A stretch of 64,000 nucleotides of DNA, taken from the NCBI RefSeq assembly GCF_028473605.1, contig NZ_CP097267.1:1306501-1370500 (forward strand). The letters run 5' to 3'. The position numbers and the translations under genes are program-made. The stretch is from Acidovorax sp. NCPPB 3576 (GTDB lineage: Bacteria > Pseudomonadota > Gammaproteobacteria > Burkholderiales > Burkholderiaceae_C). Of the stretch, positions 17,325 to 28,356 are shown piece after piece (position 1 is the first letter of the stretch; the number at the start of each line of letters is the position of its first letter). The notes under the pieces are model-generated. The model searched no databases. It had not been told where the DNA came from and saw only the letters and a list, made by a program, of their open reading frames with translations.

Positions 17325-19157
17325 CTACAGAAGGTGATCCGGTGCGAGTGGTCCCAGCAGCTTGAGCAGCAGACGCAATCCCAGGCCGGTATCGGGGTCC
17401 GTGGTGGCGTCCTTCAAGCCGCTGCCTTGAGGGGCGTGCCAGACCAGTCCCTGGTCGGTCTTTTCCAGGCGCCAGGCGCCTTCGCGCATCGCTGTTTCGA
17501 TCTGTTCCGACGCCATGCGGGAAAGGGCCCGGCTCTGGATCAGCAGGGCGATCTCGGTGTTCTGCAGTTGCGAGCGCAAGTCGAGATTCATCGATCCCAC
17601 CACCAGCAGCCGGCCGTCGAGCACCAGCACCTTGGAGTGCAGCATGGACCGGGACTCGCCCGTGGCGGTTGCGCCGGATGAGCCGAAAGTCGATTTGAGG
17701 CCGGCCTGCTCGCTGCGCAGTTCATACAACTGCACGCCCATGGCCAGCAGTTCATCGCGGTGCCGGGCGTAGCCCACGTGGGCAACCGGGGCATCGTTGG
17801 AAGCCAGCGAATTGGTCAGCACACGCACGCGGACACCCCGCGCCACCGCATCGGCAAACGCCTTCTTCATGTCTTCGCCAGGCACGAAGTAGGGCGAAAT
17901 GATGAGCAGGTCCTGCCGCGCCTGGGCCAGCAATTGGAGCAGGCCGTCCACCACCGTCTCCCCTTGCGCTGCGTGTTCTGCAGAGGCCTGCAGTGCCTGC
18001 GTGCGTGGGGTGGCGGAGGAGGGTGCCCTGCCTTCGGACTGCAGTCCGGGCTTGCTCACTTCGACGGCCGACCCTGGTTTCGTTTCGGCCACGGGAAGGT
18101 TCGCCTCTCCTTCGGCCAGAATCTTTGCCGGCTTGTCCGCCAGCATGACCGCCGGCGCCCAGACGAACGCGGCCGCGCGCAGGTCCATGGGCTGCTCGTT
18201 CCAGACACGGTCACGCTGTGCCTGCGTGGGCCCATCGCGAGAAGGCCGGGGCTCGCCGTCCGGAGGCTTGGGACCATCGCGCCGCTCGGAGGCTCCGGCG
18301 CGCGCCCCGGGTTGCGATGCATTGTTGTCGTTGTTGTCGTTGTCGCCATCACCCTGGTGAGGCTGCGCTGAAACTGCCGTTTTGGCCGTCTGCTCGCGCA
18401 ACCGTGCCAACTCCGATTGGGTGATGAGCGACTGCACGGGGTACGCGCGCTGGTTGTTCCAATAGCTGTCGAAGCTGCGGGACAGATCCTGCACGATGGG
18501 GCCGACGGCCAGCACATCCAGATCCACGAAATTGCCCGATTCGGCATTGCCGAAATAGGCATCACCCAAATTGCGCCCGCCCGTCACGCCCATCACGTTG
18601 TCCGCGATGAACAGTTTGTTGTGCATGCGCTGCTGTACCCTGGAAAAGTCGGCCACTGAGCCCCACAAGCGCCCCAGCATCGAGCCGCGCGGCCCCGCGA
18701 CCGGGTTGAACATGCGCATCTCCACATTGGGCAGGAACGCCATCCCCATCACCAACGCGTTGCGCCCCGTGCTGTGAAAGTCGTCCAGAAGAATCCGGAC
18801 GCGCACCCCCCGTCGCGCTGCCGCCGCAATGCCACGCAGTAGCCGCTCGCTGCTGGCATCGGCGTGGATGGCGTAGTACTGCAGGTCCAGTGTTTTCTGA
18901 GCGTTTTCTACCAGGGCGAGGCGGCTGCCATAGGCCTCTTGCGGGCCGCTCAGGAGGAGGAAGCCGGAGTCGTGGCGTGCTTGGGCAGCACGGCGGTGAG
19001 CGTCCACGACCTTGTACAAAACCGCATTGCCTGAAGGTGACTCCGCTTGTGAGACAGGGCGTTCAACTCTCTCAGGCAACCCGGCACAACCTGAAATGAA
19101 GAGCAAGGCGAGGAGCGCTGAAATACCGCGGTGACTATATAAACTGGAATGTCTCAC
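17325..19157 (-). CDS. phospholipase D-like lipoprotein (cardiolipin-synthase-related)
   Basis: A 610-residue protein with two HKD motifs: MHNKLFIADNVMGVTGGRN in the first half and MLHSKVLVLDGRLLVVGSMN near the C-terminus, the paired active site of the PLD superfamily. The N-terminus ends in LLFISGCAG, a lipobox, so it should be an envelope lipoprotein. Members act as phospholipases or cardiolipin synthases. Between the halves is a low-complexity charged insert (about residues 255-310) with a run of Asp/Asn (GDGDNDNNDNN) and Pro/Arg, absent from compact relatives. It converges on dusC with about 70 bases between and no clear terminator. Confidence 0.85.
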   Translation of the reverse strand: MRHSSLYSHRGISALLALLFISGCAGLPERVERPVSQAESPSGNAVLYKVVDAHRRAAQARHDSGFLLLSGPQEAYGSRLALVENAQKTLDLQYYAIHADASSERLLRGIAAAARRGVRVRILLDDFHSTGRNALVMGMAFLPNVEMRMFNPVAGPRGSMLGRLWGSVADFSRVQQRMHNKLFIADNVMGVTGGRNLGDAYFGNAESGNFVDLDVLAVGPIVQDLSRSFDSYWNNQRAYPVQSLITQSELARLREQTAKTAVSAQPHQGDGDNDNNDNNASQPGARAGASERRDGPKPPDGEPRPSRDGPTQAQRDRVWNEQPMDLRAAAFVWAPAVMLADKPAKILAEGEANLPVAETKPGSAVEVSKPGLQSEGRAPSSATPRTQALQASAEHAAQGETVVDGLLQLLAQARQDLLIISPYFVPGEDMKKAFADAVARGVRVRVLTNSLASNDAPVAHVGYARHRDELLAMGVQLYELRSEQAGLKSTFGSSGATATGESRSMLHSKVLVLDGRLLVVGSMNLDLRSQLQNTEIALLIQSRALSRMASEQIETAMREGAWRLEKTDQGLVWHAPQGSGLKDATTDPDTGLGLRLLLKLLGPLAPDHLL

Positions 19158-19208
19158 TCGTAAAAATATTTTGTATGGGACGGATTGGTGAGCTGATCGG
19201 ACGATTAT

Positions 19209-19787
19209 TTAATTTGAAGCGGTGGCCGTACAGTTTGAGTCAGTGGATGGCTTGCAAGATCGTGCTCTCCCTGTCTTCGAAATAATGATTCTTCGCATCT
19301 CTTCATTTTGTGTGGCGGCGGATACGTCATTTCTTTTGATGGAGAGAGTGAGATTTTCTGAGGAACTCCCATCTTTTTTTCTAGAAAATCCAGAACTATC
19401 AAACGTCAAATAAGGGTCGGCGCCGCTGGAAGTGCCGTTTCCCGAGATGGTGAAGTAGCTTGCCGGGGCTTCTTGCTTTATCACAGTCACATCCCCGCTT
19501 TCGCTATAGCTCTGGTTGCGATCTTTGTCAACGAATACGATCCATCCACTTCCCCAATCGGCACCGCTGGCAGGAATGACATATGCACTGGCATTTTGCT
19601 TCATGGCCTCTGCCTTTGCGGTATTTATGGCTACCAGCAAAGAATTGGCCAGCGAAGATAGTTGGGAATTACGTTGAAAGGACTGGAAGCCTGGTACAGC
19701 CACCAAAAGCAATATCGCAGCGATGGCCAGCGTTATCACCAGTTCAATCAGCGTAAAGCCAAACTGTGGCTTTGATTTTTTACTCAT
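19209..19787 (-). CDS. fimT: type IV minor pilin, GspH/FimT family
   Basis: A 192-residue pseudopilin. After [10 protein letters not shown] comes the prepilin cleavage and methylation site [19 protein letters not shown], with Glu5 present, then a globular domain starting [20 protein letters not shown], the FimT/GspH signature. It is processed by PilD and is probably a minor pilus subunit; FimT homologues can bind DNA in transformation. The start is the ATG overlapping the pilE stop (ATGA, 19784-19787), which implies coupling. It is the last gene of the pilus operon. Like the rest of the operon it is visibly AT-richer than its surroundings. Confidence 0.82.
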   Translation of the reverse strand: MSKKSKPQFGFTLIELVITLAIAAILLLVAVPGFQSFQRNSQLSSLANSLLVAINTAKAEAMKQNASAYVIPASGADWGSGWIVFVDKDRNQSYSESGDVTVIKQEAPASYFTISGNGTSSGADPYLTFDSSGFSRKKDGSSSENLTLSIKRNDVSAATQNEEMRRIIISKTGRARSCKPSTDSNCTATASN

Positions 19788-20293
19788 GGCCAGCACAGCC
19801 TAGGATTGCTTGTATTGCCACTGCATTTCTTCATGCCATTGCTCATCAACTCCAAATTGCCGACGACTGGATCTGATTTCACTGGAGTTGCGATCACCCT
19901 GACGCATTGTGAAATGGGCAAGGTCCCACTGCCAGTTGCAGGGCATGTACTGGCTGACAGCAGATAAGCCGCAGCAGGCAAACCTCCGTCGCCAGAAAAT
20001 GTCTTAAAGGGAACTGTTGAAGCCGTGACCCCCCCGCACGCTGTGGATGGCGAGGGTGCGAGGGCAGTGGCGGTGCCGCCACTATTGCTGAATGCCAAAT
20101 AGCAATTATTTTGGGTCATGTATCGCTCCTGTTGCTGCAGAAGCTCTGCCAAGGCAGCTCGCCCCTGCGCTCGGCGCCCTTTCAGGATGGAGTCGTTGTA
20201 AGCAGGATAAGCAACTGCTGCCAGAATGCCTATCACCGCCACCACAATCATGAGTTCTATCAGAGTGAAACCCCGGTTTGCTTGAGCTTTCAT
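19784..20293 (-). CDS. pilE: type IV minor pilin PilE
   Basis: A 169-residue prepilin: MKAQANRG then [20 protein letters not shown], the classical type IVa N-terminus with Glu5, followed by [20 protein letters not shown], typical of the PilE minor pilins in pilV-W-X-Y1-E operons. A Cys pair near the end (CSGN...RLC) fits the D-loop disulfide. It lies 10 bases behind pilY1 and overlaps fimT by 4 bases. The role is a minor pilus subunit that primes assembly and helps export PilY1. Confidence 0.88.
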   Translation of the reverse strand: MKAQANRGFTLIELMIVVAVIGILAAVAYPAYNDSILKGRRAQGRAALAELLQQQERYMTQNNCYLAFSNSGGTATALAPSPSTACGGVTASTVPFKTFSGDGGLPAAAYLLSASTCPATGSGTLPISQCVRVIATPVKSDPVVGNLELMSNGMKKCSGNTSNPRLCWP

Positions 20294-20303
20294 GGCGTTG
20301 AAT

Positions 20304-23300
20304 TCACTTGTTTTTCATGTCTTGGTAATTATTGATCTGGCGCCAGCTCAGTCGGCCGACGGCCTCCGTGATACTGACGACCTGCGTGCTCGTACTCACA
20401 CCGGATTGTCCAATGGTCGTGCTCCTCAACGTCGTGGTTCTCCAGCCTCGACCGGTGCTGTCAAGTGGAGTCGGCGGGGTTTCGGATTCATTCACAAAGA
20501 ACATGCTCGGCCCCAGCAAGCCTACGGTCGATAGGTTGTATTTTCCTGAACCATCGCCAATATTGACCACATAGGCATTGCTGGTCCCAGGCGTGTTGGT
20601 GCAAGTTCCGGTAGCGCCGGTGGCACCAGGAATGATCGTATTGAAAGTTGCATAGAGACTGCCTTGGTCGCCAATGGCACTGACCAGTTTTTCTCCAGAA
20701 ACCGGCATATCAAAATACCAACCAGAACGTTGTGTCGCATCGGTGTCCGACATGGCCCGGCCCCATTTGAATGCGCCAACCGTGATAACCCTCGTGCCGG
20801 TATTGATGGCGCCTTGTTTCAGCCGCGCCCGTCCACTAATGACGCTTGCCGCCGCAGGGGAGCTGTCCGCAGCCGTGTTGCCATTGTCGTAAACAGCATA
20901 GAAGCTGTTGGTTGCGGTCGATGTGTTGTCCGCGGTTTCCAGATATTTCCCCGTACCGAAGGTCACATAGAAGGTTTCCAGACCGGATACCGCCGGTCCT
21001 GAGAATATGGCCGGTGCTGCAGTAATGGGTTGGATGGTATTGTTCGAATCTTTGGCAATATACAAGGGGTAGGGTACAGGCGACCCTGCAGTGCCCTTGT
21101 TGAATGCCGTCAATTTATTCATATTCCAATCACTGGTAGGCTGGTTTTTCGAAAAATCCAGTTTCCAGAGGTTGCCGTGAAAGTCGCCCATGTAGATTTG
21201 CGTGACCTCGCCAGCGTTGCCCCAGAGCGGCTGAAAGTTGGCAAGCCCCGTCGCGTTCGCTGCACTCAGCGTACTATCAATGGGCAAAGAGATCTTGAAA
21301 TAGTTGGTTCCCAAGGTCCAGGAGGTTCCAGGCTGCTTGTCTAGTGCCAGCAAGAAAAGGGCAGGCTGTCCCGTCGCACTGAAGACCCCATTGACGTCTG
21401 GCACATAGTTATTTGCCCCGCTCGCCACCACTGCAAACCACCGATAGGTGCTGGTGCTGGAGCTTCCGCTGGTTTTCAGTTTCAGAATCTGCGGCTTTCC
21501 GATCACTTGGCCCATGTCGGCATCATCGGAACGCTTGAATTCCCACATGACGTTGGAGGCGGCAAAGTTGGAGGGGTCAGACACGTCCAGTGCAAAAACC
21601 CCGGAGCCTCCACCCCCTGTTCCTGAAACCAGAACGGTTTTCCAATCGGATGCCGTGCCATTGAACGCCACTTGCGCCTCTCCCACGACCGGCGACGCAT
21701 CGACATAGCTTTGGTGGTTGGTCACATAGCTGGTGTTTGTCAATGCTGAGAGTTTAGGCCCCAGCCAACTGGGAATATAGGCAAACAACTCGTCGCCAGT
21801 TCCTGCGTTGAATGAATGCAGCATACCGTCATTTGCGCCAACAAAAACGGCTGGTGTGCGGGCGTTATAGTTATTCCTGAATGCGGCATAACCGGCGCCG
21901 GAATAGGCTGTAGTAGGTGCGCCTGAATACACGACGCTGGAATTGACAATATCTCCAAGCAATGAGCTTCGCACCCGGAAAGGGTTTCCTTCCTTGGTTC
22001 GATCCCCTCTCAAAAAGCTGACACGTGCCGAACCTTGCCCATCTGAAGACGCGGTAGGTTCTGCTTTATTGAGATAGCCTTGCAAAGCGCCTTCAATCGT
22101 TGCCCAAGTAAATGACGCCGCCACTGGATTGGCATTTCCAGCGGCATTGCCTACAAAAATCTTGCGATTGGCAGCAGGCGAAGCCATTACCGACAGGCGA
22201 TCAGCGGCGCTCCAGTTCTGGGAGCCTAAGCTGAGACTTGTACCAGAAACAGTCAGAGGTTCAGCGACGACATCCCCGCTCCAGTTGCTGGTATCAAACT
22301 TGGAAGAGTACACGACGCTTCCCGACGTGCTGCTGATGGTCGTGGAAGAGGCTGAGCTGCCTGCAATGCTTCTGGCTTGGGTCGACGCCCTGCTGAAAAT
22401 ATCGTCGAAGGCCGAAAGGACACCACGTGCACTACTTTGAAGGTAGTAGGTGCCAGCCTCGCCAGGATCATTTTGCTTTTGCCAGACATTGTTGTCGTTG
22501 GTGCCGTCTTGGCGCTTGAAAGGATTGCCATAGGTGTTGTACGGCCTGGCTGCAGCGTTGCTGGGATCCGATTCGAAGCCGCCATACTTTGATGCCATGA
22601 AAAACTGATTGGCAAAACGGCGTGTGGATACGTTGTTTTGCGCACCATATTCGTTCACGTCGAAAAGAAAGGTCTTGACTCTGAGTCCTGGACGCTGTTT
22701 TGCGGTGTTTGCGGTCCAATCTGTCCCACGGATATCGTGCGTGTGAGACCAATACGCCGACCCCATGATCTGACTGGTTTGGGTGCCAGTCGGCACGCTA
22801 CCGTTCGCGCCGTTGGGGTTGCCCGTGGTCCTGGCCACATTCTGACCATCTTGGTAGCTCGTCGTTTGGTTCCGCTCAAAAGATTGAACCGTAGTGCGCC
22901 AAGCATTGATATCCGGAATATTGTTCGCCACATTAGGCGTGGGCAGCCTGTTTCCGTCATGGGTATTAATGTCTCCAATGACGACTACATTGCTTTTCAG
23001 GCACGAATAATCCGAAGCGTTGCTTCTGTTATCGTATGGGTCTGTCCAGGTTGTATAAACCGGATAACCATCGTACATATCTGATGCAATGTTGTTGGTC
23101 GCGGCAGCGCTCGGCTGCAATCCCTGCAAATATCTGATCGTCTCGTAATGGAGTTCACCGACGGGATCATATATTTTGTAGCGACCAGGCACAGGGCCGG
23201 TTCTACCAAACTTGTTCAGATAATTGATCACACCGCTAATATTCGGAGATTGGCTGGTGTCGTTATCCGGATTGGAAAGAAATACCCCATTGTTCGCATT

Positions 23301-24725
23301 CCACTCGGCGTTGGGATTCCCTCCGCTTGGAGTGTTGTCTTGGCCCGTGGTGCTGAAAGTCTTGCTGCCAACATATTTCATTGGCGCACGAAGAACGCCA
23401 CCATAACGGCCGTTGTTGTAGCTAGCCGTTTGGTCCATGAGATAACCGAAAGCGGCCAATCGCATCTGGTCGCTGTATTTTTGAATAACGCCAGTGGGCT
23501 TGTAGTTTCCGTTAGGATATTGCCTGCACAAATTGTATGCAGCACGCACATCCTGCAAAACGCCAGAGGTGGTATTGCAGACTTGGACGCGGGCATAGAA
23601 AAAGCCATCGCTGTTCAAGTTTGCATTCACAGGTGGTGTCCACGATCCGCTATAGTTTCTGTAATAACATTGCTTTGGAGTGCCGCTCTTTGGGTCGCCA
23701 AAAATATCATTGGTACAAGCCACACCATTCGAAGCGGGAGCCACCTTCCAGTAATTGACGATACCGACTCTAACTCCGTACCAAACCTCTTTCGTTCCGG
23801 TAAAGCTGCAGGTGTTATTTTCAGTGGCGCACTGGGTAATACCACTGGGCAGGCTGGCCGACGAATCGCTCACTGGTCCCACGGATGAATTGGTCGTTGG
23901 CGCACCCAATTTATATGATGCGGGGCCTGTAGAGCAGTTTCCAGTGTTGGAGGTGCCAAAATAAATTCGATTCAGGGTATTCGCTACCCATATATCGTTT
24001 CCATTGGCAGCTGTGATCATCGCTGTGGGGACGGCTCCCCAATACGTTCCTGCACTTCCGCCATCTTTTTGAAGTTGTTTGGCCGGAAAGTTACTGGTAT
24101 TCCACATGCAGACAGGATCCCCATTGGGAATGACTGCGCGTTGAAGTATGGTCAGGGAAGAGTTGGTAGTAGCTGTATCAATGTATCTATCGCCGCCTGA
24201 CAATGCCAAGCGGAGCATATCAATGGCTGAACTGCTGGCCCAATTTAAAAAATTGCCGCTGAAGGCATTGGTGCACTTTCTTGCGGTTGCGGCGCCGCTG
24301 CGATCAAACCGCTTATAGTCTGCTGCAGTCAAGCCGCTGGCAGGCGTTTCTGTTGGAGAGTCGTTATATGTATAACAACTTTCTGCATCGTAATATCCCA
24401 AATATTCTTGTAAATTGGAATAGGTATTGTCTGTGGTGCTTCCCGATGGGTATTGTGAACCCACTGTTGGATATTCAACCGACAACGCCAGCGCCAAAGT
24501 GGGCTTATCCACCGCAGCTGCTGCATACAAAGGATCTGCGGAAATATTGATTGCAGGTATGGCAGGTGCAGTGCCTGCGCTGAATGCAACAAATGAGATG
24601 GTTGCCATGATAGGTACGGCTGCCAACGCAATCCACTTCGCAGAAGACGAGTTTTTAATGCTCTCTTTGCAGGCTGCAATGATTTTTATTGCCGTCGCAG
24701 GCCTGAAGGAAACAGAGTTATTCAT
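20304..24725 (-). CDS. pilY1: type IV pilus tip adhesin PilY1
   Basis: A 1473-residue surface protein. There is a hydrophobic segment around residues 30-52 and then [19 protein letters not shown], the N-terminal block of PilY1/PilC proteins. The C-terminal third (from about residue 930) is the PilY1 beta-propeller, with [19 protein letters not shown] at about 960 and [11 protein letters not shown]. PilY1 sits at the pilus tip, affects retraction and adhesion and needs minor pilins for export. The N-terminal half has no clear von Willebrand A motif. It follows pilX by about 10 bases. Codon use is clearly AT-richer than the flanking genes, and it is one of the longest AT-rich genes here. Confidence 0.93.
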   Translation of the reverse strand: MNNSVSFRPATAIKIIAACKESIKNSSSAKWIALAAVPIMATISFVAFSAGTAPAIPAINISADPLYAAAAVDKPTLALALSVEYPTVGSQYPSGSTTDNTYSNLQEYLGYYDAESCYTYNDSPTETPASGLTAADYKRFDRSGAATARKCTNAFSGNFLNWASSSAIDMLRLALSGGDRYIDTATTNSSLTILQRAVIPNGDPVCMWNTSNFPAKQLQKDGGSAGTYWGAVPTAMITAANGNDIWVANTLNRIYFGTSNTGNCSTGPASYKLGAPTTNSSVGPVSDSSASLPSGITQCATENNTCSFTGTKEVWYGVRVGIVNYWKVAPASNGVACTNDIFGDPKSGTPKQCYYRNYSGSWTPPVNANLNSDGFFYARVQVCNTTSGVLQDVRAAYNLCRQYPNGNYKPTGVIQKYSDQMRLAAFGYLMDQTASYNNGRYGGVLRAPMKYVGSKTFSTTGQDNTPSGGNPNAEWNANNGVFLSNPDNDTSQSPNISGVINYLNKFGRTGPVPGRYKIYDPVGELHYETIRYLQGLQPSAAATNNIASDMYDGYPVYTTWTDPYDNRSNASDYSCLKSNVVVIGDINTHDGNRLPTPNVANNIPDINAWRTTVQSFERNQTTSYQDGQNVARTTGNPNGANGSVPTGTQTSQIMGSAYWSHTHDIRGTDWTANTAKQRPGLRVKTFLFDVNEYGAQNNVSTRRFANQFFMASKYGGFESDPSNAAARPYNTYGNPFKRQDGTNDNNVWQKQNDPGEAGTYYLQSSARGVLSAFDDIFSRASTQARSIAGSSASSTTISSTSGSVVYSSKFDTSNWSGDVVAEPLTVSGTSLSLGSQNWSAADRLSVMASPAANRKIFVGNAAGNANPVAASFTWATIEGALQGYLNKAEPTASSDGQGSARVSFLRGDRTKEGNPFRVRSSLLGDIVNSSVVYSGAPTTAYSGAGYAAFRNNYNARTPAVFVGANDGMLHSFNAGTGDELFAYIPSWLGPKLSALTNTSYVTNHQSYVDASPVVGEAQVAFNGTASDWKTVLVSGTGGGGSGVFALDVSDPSNFAASNVMWEFKRSDDADMGQVIGKPQILKLKTSGSSSTSTYRWFAVVASGANNYVPDVNGVFSATGQPALFLLALDKQPGTSWTLGTNYFKISLPIDSTLSAANATGLANFQPLWGNAGEVTQIYMGDFHGNLWKLDFSKNQPTSDWNMNKLTAFNKGTAGSPVPYPLYIAKDSNNTIQPITAAPAIFSGPAVSGLETFYVTFGTGKYLETADNTSTATNSFYAVYDNGNTAADSSPAAASVISGRARLKQGAINTGTRVITVGAFKWGRAMSDTDATQRSGWYFDMPVSGEKLVSAIGDQGSLYATFNTIIPGATGATGTCTNTPGTSNAYVVNIGDGSGKYNLSTVGLLGPSMFFVNESETPPTPLDSTGRGWRTTTLRSTTIGQSGVSTSTQVVSITEAVGRLSWRQINNYQDMKNK

Positions 24726-24735
24726 ATAGGCCTCT

Positions 24736-25371
24736 TCAATTTCTAAAAATTACTTGCGATACGGTCTGAGTATCCGCATTTGGGCCAAAGCCCATGGCAG
24801 TAATTCTGTAAATATATTTGACGTCTTTTGGATCTTTTGTGCGAGACATCGAGGGATCAGGAATGGGCTCTATGACATAGCGGGGAGGTTGAGCGGGCTG
24901 AATTCCTGCATTTCCTGAGGGAAATGTCCGTCCTGTATATTTCCCGAATACAGTCGTTGGGGCGTTGTTTGCTGTAATCGTGAAGTCCACAGCCAACCAA
25001 GCCGGCTTGCCCGTGGCATTGAGAGCGCACAGGCCGATCGTGTTGCCAGATGTCCCGCAGTCCTGAACAAATTTAGCAATATCTGTGCTCCCTCGTTTGA
25101 AGATACTGTTTCTTTTAGTCGATGAACTTGTTGGTTGTCCCAGAATGTCGAATTCCGCGTCCATCAAGGCAGCTTCAGTGGATTGCCAAGCGATTTGAGT
25201 ATCTCGATCATTGCGAGTGCCGCGCTCAGCCATCATCGAAATCTGCACTCCTGATATTCCCAATATGGAAACAATCACCAGTAGCAACATCACTACAATT
25301 AATGATGCTCCTCGTTCTTTTGAAGATTGTAGAACTGCAAATTTCACAGATAAATCTTGTAATTTCAGCAT
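24736..25371 (-). CDS. pilX: type IV pilus minor pilin PilX
   Basis: A 211-residue protein with the PilX N-terminus KERGASLIVVMLLLVIVSIL followed by GISGVQISMMAERGTRND, the normal helix start for PilX, which keeps the hydrophobic helix but lacks the FTLIE form. DRDTQIAWQSTEAALMDAE is the conserved PilX block. It lies between pilW and pilY1 with spacings of 1 and 10 bases, in line with one operon. The role is a minor pilin in the priming complex under PilY1. Confidence 0.85.
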   Translation of the reverse strand: MLKLQDLSVKFAVLQSSKERGASLIVVMLLLVIVSILGISGVQISMMAERGTRNDRDTQIAWQSTEAALMDAEFDILGQPTSSSTKRNSIFKRGSTDIAKFVQDCGTSGNTIGLCALNATGKPAWLAVDFTITANNAPTTVFGKYTGRTFPSGNAGIQPAQPPRYVIEPIPDPSMSRTKDPKDVKYIYRITAMGFGPNADTQTVSQVIFRN

Positions 25372-25372
25372 G

Positions 25373-26404
25373 CTAATTGTCTTGTTGATAATTGCGCAGG
25401 TGCACGGTAAACGTCACTGTTTGCCGCAATCTCCCATCGGATGACGTGAACACGGTGCCTGGATCATTGGTCGCGTCTGCCATTCCGCTGCCTATCGCGC
25501 CAGAACTGGAACCTTTGGCGATACCCAGCGGATAGAGTGTTTGAGAGCTCTTATCAATAGCCGAACCGCTGGGGCCTCTGATAACCATGCCGATGCGCAG
25601 GCTCCTGACGCGCCGCCAATTGGAATAGCTGACGGCCGCATTTGAAGTGTTGGTAATCTGGTCGGCCCTTAAGTAACGCTCAGGCCCGTTTTCTGGCGAA
25701 CTTGCTGCACTGGCCGGCAAAGTGGCATTGTTCGGACCGATGCCATCAACCCCGTAAAGCACTTGAAAGTTTTCCACTCCCCTGATCAAAGGCTCCGCTT
25801 CCAGAGAACCGGTTGAACCGATATGGGTGCACATGAGAGAAGGTTCACCGTCTTGTCCGACACCAACGTGCAAAATACTTAATATGCGGTCGTATCGATC
25901 AACGGGTACCGCTGACGGTGCCAAACCCATGCAGTCAATCATGGTTTGATCAGAGGTGGTTGCTGTTGGAACCAGCTGACTGGTTTGATTTCTCAGCACC
26001 AAAATATCGCTGCCTGCCCCTACAGCCGAACCCCAGTTGGAGCTTTCATCCCAAGCGTTGGTTTCGCTGCGTTTTTGATTGTTGATGCCATAAATGTTTG
26101 GTGGTGGATTCGATTCAATTCCAGCAGTGCTATTTGGTGCGGGAGTAGCCGCATCTCTCACATCCTTGTAGCCCGCCTGGACTCCCAGGCGCTGAATAAG
26201 ATCAACGGCAAATCTGCTGTTGTCTCGAAGTTGTGACGCTGCATCCACACTGCTGAAGCCCTGCCTCGAAACGACCAATGCGGCCACTGCGACCAGCACA
26301 ATCAGCAAGCTGATGACCATTGCCACCATCAACTCGATAAGGGTTAAGCCCCTTTGCTGACGCTTGGCTGCAAGGTAATGCTGCATGGAATCGTTGTTTT
26401 TCAT
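25373..26404 (-). CDS. pilW: type IV pilus minor pilin PilW
   Basis: A 343-residue prepilin: KRQQRG then LTLIELMVAMVISLLIVLVA with Glu5, then SRQGFSSVDAASQLRDNSRF, the PilW block with the usual long globular domain. The ATG at 26404 overlaps the pilV stop by 4 bases. An internal ATG at 26386 (MQHYLAA) would also keep the leader peptide. The role is a minor pilin of the tip complex. Confidence 0.87.
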   Translation of the reverse strand: MKNNDSMQHYLAAKRQQRGLTLIELMVAMVISLLIVLVAVAALVVSRQGFSSVDAASQLRDNSRFAVDLIQRLGVQAGYKDVRDAATPAPNSTAGIESNPPPNIYGINNQKRSETNAWDESSNWGSAVGAGSDILVLRNQTSQLVPTATTSDQTMIDCMGLAPSAVPVDRYDRILSILHVGVGQDGEPSLMCTHIGSTGSLEAEPLIRGVENFQVLYGVDGIGPNNATLPASAASSPENGPERYLRADQITNTSNAAVSYSNWRRVRSLRIGMVIRGPSGSAIDKSSQTLYPLGIAKGSSSGAIGSGMADATNDPGTVFTSSDGRLRQTVTFTVHLRNYQQDN

Positions 26405-27078
26405 ATTGCACTGGCGTTGCCACTGGTCACTGGGAAAATGATGTAAGGAACGCTTCCTGAACTGCTGGCCTGTTCAAGCACATCGTTTCCAGTTTTACTT
26501 CTATCGGTGGAATTGCGAGTCCATCCAATTTTTATAACTGCAATCTCATTCGCAGTTGCTCCGGATGGAGCGCAGTCCCACTGGGGTATGCCGTTGCTGT
26601 TGTATGGAGCGCTGTCAAAACAGATAGCTACCCGAGCCCCCGGCAGGGTGTTGTCTACCCTGGCGAGCCAATCCGTCATCTCGGCATTGGCAATATCAGT
26701 CGCTGATGTGCAGCCTGTGGAAGCATTGCCCACGCTCAGGCAATACGATGGAGTGGCTGGGGCCATGGACCCGCTCGATAGTGAAACAATATATGGGTTA
26801 TCAGCGGGTGTCGTCTTTACGCCGACTTCTTTATTGCCCCGCATCATTTCTGCTAGCTCTCTTGCCAACATGGCGGCTTGTGCTTGCAACCGAGCCTCTC
26901 TGTTCGACTGCAGCGCAAAAGCCTGCATGCCAACCAAGCCCAGCATGCCGAAAGACAGCACCATGATCGCTACCAGGACCTCAACCAAGGTGAAGCCCAG
27001 GGATTGGCTGGTGGGTCGTGAGCAGGAAGGGATTCTGGCGACCAACCTGGGCTTTGGTAACAGGGCATGGGATGTCAT
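26401..27078 (-). CDS. pilV: type IV pilus minor pilin PilV
   Basis: A 225-residue prepilin, first gene of the operon. The cleavage site is SLG|FTLVEVLVAIMVLSFGML, with Glu5. The leader before it is long (about 28 residues, MTSHALLPKPRLVARI...) for a type IVa pilin. The block SNREARLQAQAAMLARELAE is typical of PilV. The promoter for the whole operon should lie in the 137 bases shared with the divergent ribD gene; no strong -35/-10 is obvious there. The overlap with pilW (ATGA) indicates coupling. Confidence 0.86.
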   Translation of the reverse strand: MTSHALLPKPRLVARIPSCSRPTSQSLGFTLVEVLVAIMVLSFGMLGLVGMQAFALQSNREARLQAQAAMLARELAEMMRGNKEVGVKTTPADNPYIVSLSSGSMAPATPSYCLSVGNASTGCTSATDIANAEMTDWLARVDNTLPGARVAICFDSAPYNSNGIPQWDCAPSGATANEIAVIKIGWTRNSTDRSKTGNDVLEQASSSGSVPYIIFPVTSGNASAI

Positions 27079-27215
27079 GTTTGAATGTTACGGGGATATT
27101 TTCCAGTTCACCCATCCATCCCGTGCCGTTGGCGCCATAAGGCGCACCGTTTGGCGGCAGAATGGGATGCTTGCACGCCGGCCGTGGCGCCCGAGACAGC
27201 TTTTCCTTAAGTCGT

Positions 27216-28328
27216 ATGAACAAGTTCGCAGAGCCAAACTTCATGGGGAGGGCATTGGAGTTGGCGCAGCAAGGCCTCTTTCGTACCTCTCCCAATCCAC
27301 GTGTCGGCTGCGTGATCGTCGATGCCTTCGGTAAGGTACTGGGTGAGGGGTCCACGCAACCTGCTGGGCAGGATCACGCGGAAATCATGGCACTGCGCGA
27401 TGCCCGGGAGCGTGGGCTTTCGGTGGAAGGAGCCACTGCCTTTGTCACCTTGGAGCCTTGCTCCCATCATGGGAGGACGGGTCCGTGCTGCGATGCTTTG
27501 GCTGACGCTGGATTGAGCAAGGTGTTTGCCTCCATCGCCGATCCCAATCCCATGGTGGCTGGGCGGGGCGTGAGCAAATTGCGCGAGCGTGGCATGGAAG
27601 TGAGCGTTGGCCTTGAAGCGCAGGCATCACGCGAGCTGAACATCGGCTTTTTCAGCCGCATGATTAGGCGCCGCCCGTGGGTTCGTATGAAGGCCGCTGC
27701 TTCTCTGGATGGTTTGACCGCGTTATTTGGGGGTGAGAGCCAGTGGATCACGTCCCCTCCTGCACGCGCGGATGGCCATGCGTGGCGAGCGCGGGCTTGT
27801 ACGTTGCTTACAGGCATCGGCACCGTGTTGGCAGACGATCCCAGATTAGATGTCCGAGAGGTGGATACTCCCCGGCAACCTGATCTGGCATTGGTGGATA
27901 GTCAGTTAATGGTGCCGTTGCATGCATCCATTTTCAAGGCGAAGCGCCGAATCTTCATCTATACCGCGATTCAAAACCCAGAAAAGGAAGCGTTGCTGGT
28001 TTCACGCGGCGTCACGGTCGTGCATTTGCCCAATTCTGAGGGGCGCGTGGATCTCGCTGCCATGTTGTCTGATCTCGGCCGCCTGCAAATGAACGAAGTG
28101 CATGTAGAGGCTGGCAGTCGATTGAATGGTGCCTTGCTGCAAGCGGGTTTGGTGGATGATGTGTTGCTTTATTTGGCGCCTAAATTGTTAGGCCCTGGAA
28201 TTGGCATCGCTCAGCTCAACGCATTGCCGAAGCTGTCTGAAGGAGCCCAGATGGCTTTTCAATCGGTGGACATGATTGGTCCGGACTTGCGTGTGGTCGC
28301 GAGAATGGCCGGTCATGCCGACTTTTAA
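27216..28328 (+). CDS. ribD: bifunctional riboflavin biosynthesis deaminase/reductase RibD
   Basis: Does the deamination and ribose-reduction steps of riboflavin synthesis. The 370 residues begin with the deaminase: FRTSPNPRVGCVIVD, DHAEIMALRDA and TLEPCSHHGRTGPCCDAL, with the zinc His/Cys ligands and catalytic Glu. The reductase follows from about residue 150 (PWVRMKAAASLDGLTA, ITSPPARADGHAWRAR, GIGTVLADDPRLDVR, VEAGSRLNGALLQAGLVDD). The ATG at 27216 gives the usual short N-terminus; an upstream in-frame extension is not conserved in the family. It is divergent from the pilus operon. Confidence 0.93.
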   Translation: MNKFAEPNFMGRALELAQQGLFRTSPNPRVGCVIVDAFGKVLGEGSTQPAGQDHAEIMALRDARERGLSVEGATAFVTLEPCSHHGRTGPCCDALADAGLSKVFASIADPNPMVAGRGVSKLRERGMEVSVGLEAQASRELNIGFFSRMIRRRPWVRMKAAASLDGLTALFGGESQWITSPPARADGHAWRARACTLLTGIGTVLADDPRLDVREVDTPRQPDLALVDSQLMVPLHASIFKAKRRIFIYTAIQNPEKEALLVSRGVTVVHLPNSEGRVDLAAMLSDLGRLQMNEVHVEAGSRLNGALLQAGLVDDVLLYLAPKLLGPGIGIAQLNALPKLSEGAQMAFQSVDMIGPDLRVVARMAGHADF

Positions 28329-28356
28329 TGCGCATTTTTGACGGCGCAAGGTTTCT

